14,193 bases of DNA from Planctomycetota bacterium (GTDB lineage Bacteria; Planctomycetota; Planctomycetia; Gemmatales; Gemmataceae), in assembly GCA_018970845.1 (NCBI GenBank), contig JAGWVO010000054.1, positions 1-14,193 of the forward strand, in the 5' to 3' direction. The position numbers were made by a program, and so were the translations under genes. Each line of letters opens with the position of its first letter. Position 1 is the stretch's first letter. The notes below the pieces were generated by a model. That model worked only from the letters and a program-made list of their open reading frames with translations, ran no database searches and was not told the DNA's origin. Positions 7,575 to 14,193 of the stretch are shown here, piece after piece.

Positions 7575-7593
7575 AACCTGAGAGGCTCAGGTT
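7575..7593. other. Perfect 8-bp inverted repeat between the cellulase and YbjQ genes
   Basis: AACCTGAG and CTCAGGTT flank a 3-nt centre. It lies about 105 bp upstream of the YbjQ-protein start and about 155 bp past the cellulase stop. It could be an operator for the YbjQ-pyrD operon or part of the 3' region of the cellulase transcript. On the reverse strand it is followed by only a short TTTG, so it is a poor intrinsic terminator. Confidence 0.45.
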
Positions 7594-7692
7594 AAATGAA
7601 AGGGTTGGATCGGGCAAGCTTGCGCTCATGGCCCGATGAGTCGGCGGTCGTGATCCCGTGCCGCCTGGCACATGCCGCCATTCGCCCGATCC

Positions 7693-7723
7693 GCCAGCGT
7701 GGGAGTGGTTTCCCGACGCTGGC
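7693..7723 (-). terminator. Strong hairpin just after the cellulase stop, probable terminator
   Basis: The 8-bp arms GCCAGCGT (7693-7700) and ACGCTGGC (7716-7723) pair perfectly. Inside them GGGA (7701-7704) pairs with TCCC (7711-7714), leaving a 6-nt loop and one bulged G at 7715. The hairpin begins 25 nt beyond the cellulase stop codon on the reverse strand. No T-run follows, so it may work as a U-less terminator or as a 3' end stabiliser. A second small stem, GTGCC/GGCAC at 7658-7671, follows it. Confidence 0.55.
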
Positions 7724-7748
7724 CCTCCCATGGCAAGGCCGGCTTGAC

Positions 7749-10334
7749 TCAGGTTTTCCTGATGGTGCCTGTCGCGGTGCCACCTCCAGCCAACACTCCT
7801 TCCACCGGGGAGGAAAGCAGCAGGGAAAAGACCAGGTCCGAACCCATCGAGGGATCAGGTAGGACCGTGATCGAAACGGTTTTGCGGGTCTCCCCCGGAG
7901 CGAAGGTGATGACGCCTGTCGAGGCGAGATAGTTCCTGCCCGCCTTGGCCGTGCCGTCGGCGGTTTGGTACCGAACCGAAACGGTGGCCGTGCTTGCCTG
8001 CGACAGGGTGACATCGAAGGTGGCGATCACCTTGCCGTCGGTGGCCGTGTTCATGGAGAACTGCATTGGCCGGATCATCTCAAGCTTCGACAGGTTCACG
8101 GTGCGCCAGTCGTCGGCGAGAATCCCGCCCGTGTCGCCGGAGTTGGGGTTCCACGACCAGTAAGTCCAGCTTGGACCCTGCAGGCCCGGGGCGAGCGATC
8201 CGCCGGTGATGCCCCCCTGCATGTATTTCACCAGGGCATCCAGCCACGCCTTGTCGCTGGCTGATTCGAGCTTGGTTCCAAACTCCCCCACCAAAACCGG
8301 GGCCGTTCCGTTCCGGAACAAATAGCCCCAGTTTTTATCCCAAATAGCGGGCAGGTTGTCCGGGTAATTGCCTGCGCCGAACCAGCTCTGCTGGTAGACC
8401 GAGGCGGGATAATCATGCGTGGAGTAGACCAGCCTGTTGGCGACATCCAGCCTGACGGGGAAAGCGCCGGCCTTCGAAAGGTTGCCTCCCCACCAGTAGT
8501 TGCCTGAACTGCCGTATTCGATCCCCTCGACGATGACCAGCCAGTTGGGATTGGCCGCGAGCACGGCGTTGCCAGCCTTCTCCGCGGCCATGCGCCAGTC
8601 GGTCGCCGGGTTGCCGTCTCCCCAGGTCGCCGGTCCGTGGGGTTCATTGTGGAGGTCGGCTCCGATCACGGTGGGATTGTTGGCGTAACGGGTCGCCAGC
8701 ATTTTCCAGTCGGAGAGGAACCGGCTTTCGGGGTAGGCGGGCGTGTACCACAACCCTGAACCCTCGGTTCCCGCGCCGGCATCGGAACGGTGATGGTCGA
8801 GGAAGATCCGCAAGCCGATTGTGCCGGCGTAGGCGACGATCCTGTCAAGGACCTGAAGTCCGTTGAGTCCCTGAAGGTCGGAATTCTTGCTGAAGTCGAT
8901 GCCGTTGGGGATGCTTCCCGGATCGAATAGCTGGTTGGATATCGGCAGCCGAATGGTGTTGAAGCCGGTTTGTTTCATCTGGTCCATCATCTCCCGGTAC
9001 CCCCGGGACCATAAACCGTGCGGAGCGAAGTTAGGGCTTTCCATCCCGAACCAGTTCACTCCCGACAACCGCGCAACCTGCCCCTTTTCGTCAACGATCT
9101 GGTTTCCCGCCGTCCGGAAATAACCCGGCGCGACGCCCGATGTCGGCGCGCCCGCGATGACCGAGGCGTTTGAGATCGAAATGGACGGTGGCGAAGGCGG
9201 GGTCACGGGCGCGGGAGGATTCGCCTTGCCATTGAAGCTTGAGGAAATCGGCGAGCCGTTGAGATTCCAGTTCGCCGGACCGGCTTTCAAGTTGCCGGGG
9301 GAACCGTTGAACCCGAAGCTCACGGAGGCTCCCGGATTGATGGCGGCATTGTAGGCGGCATCCCTGATCGTCAACCGGTCGCCAGATCGCGAAACAACGG
9401 AGGCGTTCCAGATGTTGGAAATGGCGCCAGGCAAGTCGAACGCCAGGGTCCATCCCTGGATTGGCTTGGCGCCCGTGTTGGTCAGCGTGACGGTGGCGGT
9501 GAAACCCGCTCCCCAGTCGCTGGAGACTGTCAGGTCGCCCTTGGCTGAAAGGATGACGGGCGGGACCACGCCAGCATCATCGTTGCGGATCGTCATGGTG
9601 GCGACGGGCCTGCCCAGTGTCGCCCCAGTCGCGCCGCTGAGCGTCAGGCTGAAGGTTTCATCCGGTTCCTCGATGGAATCGCCATTGACCACGATCGCCA
9701 CGGTCCGGCTTGTTTCTCCGGGAGCGAAGACAATGGTCCCTTTGGCGGAGACATAATCGCTGCCTCCCGTTGCCGTGCCGTTTTGCGTCGCGTAAGCCAC
9801 CGTCACGGGCGAACCGGACGCGGCTGAAAGGCTCACGGTGGCCAGTAGGGCCTTGGATGAGGAATCACCCTCCGCGATGGAGGAGTCGGCTACGGACAAG
9901 GCCGGGGTGGCGTCTCCCCAGGTGACCACGACATTTGAAGGGCGCTCCGCCGCGGTTCCCGAACCGACGAAGCCGAATTGTGCAGAGCCCCCCACAGGAA
10001 TGCCGGAATTGTAGGATTCCGGCACGATGGAATAATGATTGCCTGTCCGTGAGGCTACCTTGCCATTCCATATATTATTGATATCACAATTATAATCAAA
10101 ATCGACCCTCCATGTCGCCGCGGGCGCCCCTCGGTCGTTCACAACCACTCCGTGGGCCTGGAAACCCGAAGGCCAGGAATTGTCGAGGCCGAAGGCGAAC
10201 GACGGGTTCGCCCTTTCCTCGAGGGCCTCGAGGCAAGGTTTTCGTGATCGCCCGGCAGCCGACTTCGGCCATCGGGAAACCTTGCCAAATATCAATTGAT
10301 ATAAAGAAATTGATCGTTTCACTGGCGTGCCCAC
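7749..10334 (-). CDS. Secreted modular endo-beta-1,4-glucanase (GH5, E1-like) with CBM2-like and Calx-beta domains
   Basis: This 861-aa extracellular enzyme should hydrolyse internal beta-1,4 bonds of cellulose. The basic N-terminus with LEALEERANPS (35-45) is a planctomycete export-type motif. Modules in order: CBM2-like (about 47-137), Calx-beta (about 145-253, with the acidic GDSIEEPDETF), a second CBM2 (about 261-362, with WTLAFDLPG and FGFNGS), a Pro/Ser linker (370-400), GH5 (about 402-760) and a C-terminal Calx-beta-like domain (765-861). GH5 residues visible: R462, catalytic acid E564 (LHNEPHG), H640/Y642 (THDY), nucleophile E684 (VGEFG) and the SWNPNSGDTGGIL segment. From memory, these motifs closely match Acidothermus cellulolyticus E1, which places it in GH5 subfamily 1. 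The start is GTG at 10334; GTG at 10322 is equally possible, as neither has a clear ribosome site. It stands alone, with palindromes upstream and a hairpin downstream, so it is probably its own transcription unit. Confidence 0.93.
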   Translation of the reverse strand: MGTPVKRSISLYQLIFGKVSRWPKSAAGRSRKPCLEALEERANPSFAFGLDNSWPSGFQAHGVVVNDRGAPAATWRVDFDYNCDINNIWNGKVASRTGNHYSIVPESYNSGIPVGGSAQFGFVGSGTAAERPSNVVVTWGDATPALSVADSSIAEGDSSSKALLATVSLSAASGSPVTVAYATQNGTATGGSDYVSAKGTIVFAPGETSRTVAIVVNGDSIEEPDETFSLTLSGATGATLGRPVATMTIRNDDAGVVPPVILSAKGDLTVSSDWGAGFTATVTLTNTGAKPIQGWTLAFDLPGAISNIWNASVVSRSGDRLTIRDAAYNAAINPGASVSFGFNGSPGNLKAGPANWNLNGSPISSSFNGKANPPAPVTPPSPPSISISNASVIAGAPTSGVAPGYFRTAGNQIVDEKGQVARLSGVNWFGMESPNFAPHGLWSRGYREMMDQMKQTGFNTIRLPISNQLFDPGSIPNGIDFSKNSDLQGLNGLQVLDRIVAYAGTIGLRIFLDHHRSDAGAGTEGSGLWYTPAYPESRFLSDWKMLATRYANNPTVIGADLHNEPHGPATWGDGNPATDWRMAAEKAGNAVLAANPNWLVIVEGIEYGSSGNYWWGGNLSKAGAFPVRLDVANRLVYSTHDYPASVYQQSWFGAGNYPDNLPAIWDKNWGYLFRNGTAPVLVGEFGTKLESASDKAWLDALVKYMQGGITGGSLAPGLQGPSWTYWSWNPNSGDTGGILADDWRTVNLSKLEMIRPMQFSMNTATDGKVIATFDVTLSQASTATVSVRYQTADGTAKAGRNYLASTGVITFAPGETRKTVSITVLPDPSMGSDLVFSLLLSSPVEGVLAGGGTATGTIRKT
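10289..10302. promoter_or_regulatory. 14-bp perfect palindrome in the first codons of the cellulase gene
   Basis: ATATCAATTGATAT is a perfect palindrome within AT-rich DNA, 32-45 bases after the assigned GTG start. It resembles a binding site for a dimeric regulator. The protein is not tightly constrained here, since this is the poorly conserved basic leader, so a site within the coding region is possible. No regulator can be named. Confidence 0.35.
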
Positions 10335-10661
10335 CCAAATGGTATATAAAAAGATATGAGGAAATACTCAGCTTTTGATCGAAATCAAAAGCCAAGCAAC
10401 CGTAGGTCCGATAAAATCAAAGTCAAATCATTTTGAATCAAGCCGTTTGGCAGAACCATCAATGGCTTGCCCATCCGCATTCGGCATGGCCCGGGCAAAT
10501 GCCCTTGGCGGAGGGGAAATGAACCGGTTCCACCGGCCTTGGGAAACCATCAGCCTTCAACCGCGCCATGCATCTTGTGCGACGGATCCAGCGGCGGCGC
10601 GGTGGGTAGCGAGGATTGGAGGTCGAACCGTTTCCTTGACGGGATTCGGCGCCGCCCCGGG
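10335..10661. other. Intergenic region between speA and the cellulase gene
   Basis: About 327 bp without a convincing gene. The half nearest the cellulase (10335-10440) is distinctly AT-rich. It holds a TATATA box (10343-10348, read on the reverse strand), a long inverted repeat and several TCAAA/TTTGA half-sites. The half nearest speA (10441-10661) is GC-rich like the rest of the window and has only small palindromes: GGGC-AAAT-GCCC at 10493-10504 and GAACCGGTTC at 10521-10530. No clear terminator with a T-run follows speA. Confidence 0.6.
10371..10392. promoter_or_regulatory. Perfect 9-bp inverted repeat upstream of the cellulase, operator-like
   Basis: GCTTTTGAT and ATCAAAAGC are perfect inverted arms around CGAA. 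The element ends 36 bp upstream of the cellulase start and lies just behind a TATATA box at 10348-10343 (reverse strand), where a -35 region would be. Further TCAAA-type half-sites occur at 10417-10421, 10423-10427 and 10432-10436. An operator for a dimeric regulator is the simplest reading. A hairpin ending the speA transcript is possible, but no T-run follows. Confidence 0.45.
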
Positions 10662-12581
<1,920 letters not shown>

Positions 12582-12649
12582 TTCGCGTTTCTCCAGACCC
12601 TGTTTGCTTCCGCGGCAAAATGAAGAATCAATATAAGGCGCGGGGCCGC

Positions 12650-12681
12650 CGCCGGGATAGCGTAACTTGCGCGGCCCGGCG
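12650..12681 (-). terminator. GC-rich hairpin between the carbonic anhydrase gene and speA
   Basis: CGCCGGG (12650-12656) and CCCGGCG (12675-12681) form a perfect 7-bp stem with an 18-nt loop that can add GCG/CGC pairs. It starts 2 nt after the carbonic anhydrase stop codon on the reverse strand. No T-run follows. It could end or attenuate transcription before speA; a TATATT box (12635-12630) follows it and may belong to a separate speA promoter. Confidence 0.35.
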
Positions 12682-12683
12682 AT

Positions 12684-13382
12684 TTAGTAGGTGACGGGGC
12701 CGCCCGGCTTGCGAAGCGCAGGCATCGCGCTCGTGTGGATCTCCTGGCCCATCCTCTGGCGGGCGACCTCCGTTAGGCAGGCCCATTGCTTCCTGGCCTC
12801 GTCGTAGATCTGCACCTCGCCCGACTCGATCCGGTACATCCAGCCCATGAGGCGAACCTTCTTCTCGGCCAGCGCCTCGGCGACGGCGGGCTGGGCCCTG
12901 AGGTGGTCAAGCTGGAGCAGCACATTGCGTTCCGTCACCTGGTTGAGGCGCTCCAGTTCGGGAAGCGCCGCGCCCGGGCCGTCGATCCATTCCCGGAGTT
13001 CCCGGGCGTGTTCGAGCCAACCGGACACCTGGGGCAGGCCGGCGACCTTTTCGGGTTGCAGCAGGCCGCCCATGGCGCCGCAGTAGGTGTGCCCGCAGAC
13101 GATGATGTCCTTCACCTTGAGCGCCTTGATGGCGTACTCGATCGTGGCCGACTCCCCTGAAACCGGGCCGCCGGGGGCCGGCACCATGTTGCCGGCGTTG
13201 CGGCAGATGAACAGGTCTCCGGGCTCGGTCTGCGTGAGGAGGTTCGGGTTGATGCGGGAGTCGGCGCAGGTGATGAACAGCGCCTGGGGCGACTGGCCCC
13301 CGCTCAACTGCTGGAAGAGGGTCTTCTTCTCGGGCATGACCTTGTCGCGGAACTTGAGGAATCCCTGGATGATCCGAGTCAT
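12684..13382 (-). CDS. Beta-class carbonic anhydrase
   Basis: This zinc enzyme interconverts CO2 and bicarbonate in the cytoplasm. The zinc ligands C39 (CADSRI), H98 and C101 (GHTYCGAM) are present. So is the D41-R43 pair that gates the active site. RNAGN (61-65) and the SATIEYAIKALKVKDIIVCG stretch (78-97) are further family marks. The length, 232 aa, fits plant-type bacterial enzymes such as Can/CynT. The C-terminal part (MGWMYRIESGEVQIYDE) is the usual YDI..G.V..YD-like end. The start is secure: GGAGG lies 8 nt before the ATG. The job is probably bicarbonate supply for carboxylases such as AccC, and CO2 balance; SpeA downstream releases CO2. No cyanase or bicarbonate transporter gene is adjacent, so can fits better than cynT as a name. 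Confidence 0.95.
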   Translation of the reverse strand: MTRIIQGFLKFRDKVMPEKKTLFQQLSGGQSPQALFITCADSRINPNLLTQTEPGDLFICRNAGNMVPAPGGPVSGESATIEYAIKALKVKDIIVCGHTYCGAMGGLLQPEKVAGLPQVSGWLEHARELREWIDGPGAALPELERLNQVTERNVLLQLDHLRAQPAVAEALAEKKVRLMGWMYRIESGEVQIYDEARKQWACLTEVARQRMGQEIHTSAMPALRKPGGPVTY

Positions 13383-13390
13383 GTGGCAAT

Positions 13391-13395
13391 CCTCC
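13391..13395 (-). promoter_or_regulatory. Strong Shine-Dalgarno GGAGG of the carbonic anhydrase gene
   Basis: GGAGG on the reverse strand lies 8 nt before the ATG at 13382 and is the clearest ribosome site in the window. The rest of the 134-bp divergent gap to the kinase gene contains a 12-bp GC palindrome, CCGGGGCCCCGG (13462-13473), and a short AT-rich patch at 13431-13448, but no recognisable promoter pair. Confidence 0.6.
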
Positions 13396-13516
13396 GGACC
13401 CTTGTCTCTGGCGAATGTCCGCCGGCGTTGTCATGATAGTTATTTCATGGACCTTGGCGGACCGGGGCCCCGGCGGGCCGAAACGCGCGGGATCATCTTG
13501 GCCGGAACCATCCTCA

Positions 13517-14193
13517 ATGGCAGAAACCAATCCCACCTGTCCCACCCACGAACAGCTCCTGGGCTACAAGCGCAAGTCGTTGGCCCCGGGCGAGGCCGAC
13601 CAGATCACCGCCCACCTGAAAGGGTGCAGGAATTGCCAGAAATCGCTGGTCTCGCTGGTCGTTTCAGGAGTCCATTCGTCGAAGTCCTCCGAGGAAACCC
13701 TCGACCCCGACACGATGATCGCCCCCGGCGGGGCTCGGACCAGCGCCCCCGACCTCGAGGAGGAATCGCGGCGGGGGAAAAAATCGTCGCGGCCCAAGCC
13801 GCCAGCCGAATACCCGTTCCTCGAGCCGCCCGAGGACTCGAACGAATTCGCCAGGCTCGGCTTCTACAGCATCAAGCGGGTCCTCGGCTCGGGCGGCATG
13901 GGCGTCGTCTTCGAGGCGGTCGACCAGCGCCTGGGCCGGACGGTGGCGCTCAAGGTGCTGCGCCCCGAACTCGCTGACGAATCCTATGTGGAAAGGTTCC
14001 GGCAGGAGGCCAGGCTGGCGGCGTCGCTTTCCGACGAGCACATCGTCACGATCTTCGAGGTCGGCCTCACCAACAATGTCCCGTTCATGGCCATGGAGTT
14101 CCTCCACGGGGAAACCCTCGACGCCCGGCTCAACCGCGACTCGTGGCTTTCGGTCGAGGAATCGCTGGCCCTCTTGAAGCAGGTGGCCCAGGG
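13517..14193 (+). CDS. Ser/Thr protein kinase with N-terminal zinc-finger-like module (3' part outside window)
   Basis: The reading frame is open from the ATG at 13517 to the window end, 225 codons. Residues 8-44 have C8, H33, C37 and C40 (AHLKGCRNCQ), the pattern of the anti-sigma-factor-type zinc finger often placed ahead of planctomycete kinases. Residues 45-112 are a charged linker. The Hanks-type kinase domain starts near residue 115: glycine loop GSGGMGVVF (124-132), ATP lysine K146 (VALKVL), helix-C glutamate E164 (FRQEARL) and the hinge MAMEFLHGETL. The catalytic loop (HRD) and DFG motif lie beyond the window, so activity cannot be judged, nor can any C-terminal sensor domain. It should phosphorylate Ser/Thr on proteins; partners are unknown. 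No good ribosome site is visible. It is divergent from the carbonic anhydrase gene. Confidence 0.9.
   Translation, partial: MAETNPTCPTHEQLLGYKRKSLAPGEADQITAHLKGCRNCQKSLVSLVVSGVHSSKSSEETLDPDTMIAPGGARTSAPDLEEESRRGKKSSRPKPPAEYPFLEPPEDSNEFARLGFYSIKRVLGSGGMGVVFEAVDQRLGRTVALKVLRPELADESYVERFRQEARLAASLSDEHIVTIFEVGLTNNVPFMAMEFLHGETLDARLNRDSWLSVEESLALLKQVAQ

Noticed and set aside
6525..7595. 356-codon forward open frame opposite the YbjQ gene
   Set aside because: It mirrors the repeats of the real gene on the other strand; no family is recognisable.
7592..8014. Small genes in the gap after the cellulase (both strands)
   Set aside because: They overlap the cellulase C-terminus and the hairpins and show no coding character.
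13087..13977. 296-codon forward frame across the carbonic anhydrase and kinase starts
   Set aside because: It is antisense to carbonic anhydrase and then out of frame with the kinase, whose motifs lie in the frame starting at 13517.

Overview
The window is GC-rich chromosomal DNA, and every gene reads through without a frameshift. It most likely comes from a planctomycete, probably of the Gemmata/Isosphaera type. Two things point there. The secreted cellulase carries the N-terminal LEALEERANPS motif, which resembles the LE.LE.R..PS tag on many planctomycete exported proteins. The gene at the right edge has a layout common in that phylum: a short CxxC/His zinc-finger-like module, a linker, then a Ser/Thr kinase. 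The species cannot be named from the sequence.

Layout, left to right. Bases 1-76 hold the visible end of a regular repeat array: a 14-bp core three times at an exact 29-bp period. Then comes a forward-strand cluster: an M24 Xaa-Pro peptidase (181-1290), the biotin carrier AccB (1308-1811), biotin carboxylase AccC (1844-3196), and 16 bp later a 723-residue multidomain HtrA-like protein (3213-5384). The latter joins a trypsin-like protease, a concanavalin-like beta-sandwich, a SirB1 transglutaminase-like domain and a C-terminal helical region. A reverse-strand pair converges on it: a protein made of three tandem YbjQ-type domains (7469-6336), overlapping by one base the class 1B dihydroorotate dehydrogenase PyrD (6336-5407).

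The central part is a reverse-strand secreted GH5 endoglucanase (10334-7749) with two CBM2-like and two Calx-beta-like modules. It is followed by a strong hairpin and preceded by an AT-rich leader with two perfect palindromes. Upstream of it on the same strand lie biosynthetic arginine decarboxylase SpeA (12581-10662) and a beta-carbonic anhydrase (13382-12684). Divergent from these, the Ser/Thr kinase gene starts at 13517 and runs off the window.

Most genes are core metabolism: the first step of fatty acid synthesis, pyrimidine synthesis, agmatine/polyamine synthesis and CO2/bicarbonate exchange. Bicarbonate from carbonic anhydrase is also the substrate of AccC, although the genes are 9 kb apart. 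I find no CRISPR array, insertion sequence, prophage, toxin-antitoxin or defence cassette, and no tRNA or rRNA. The least ordinary items are the 29-bp interspersed repeat, the protease/SirB1 fusion next to acc, the triple-YbjQ protein coupled to pyrD, and the AT-rich, palindrome-bearing control region of the cellulase.
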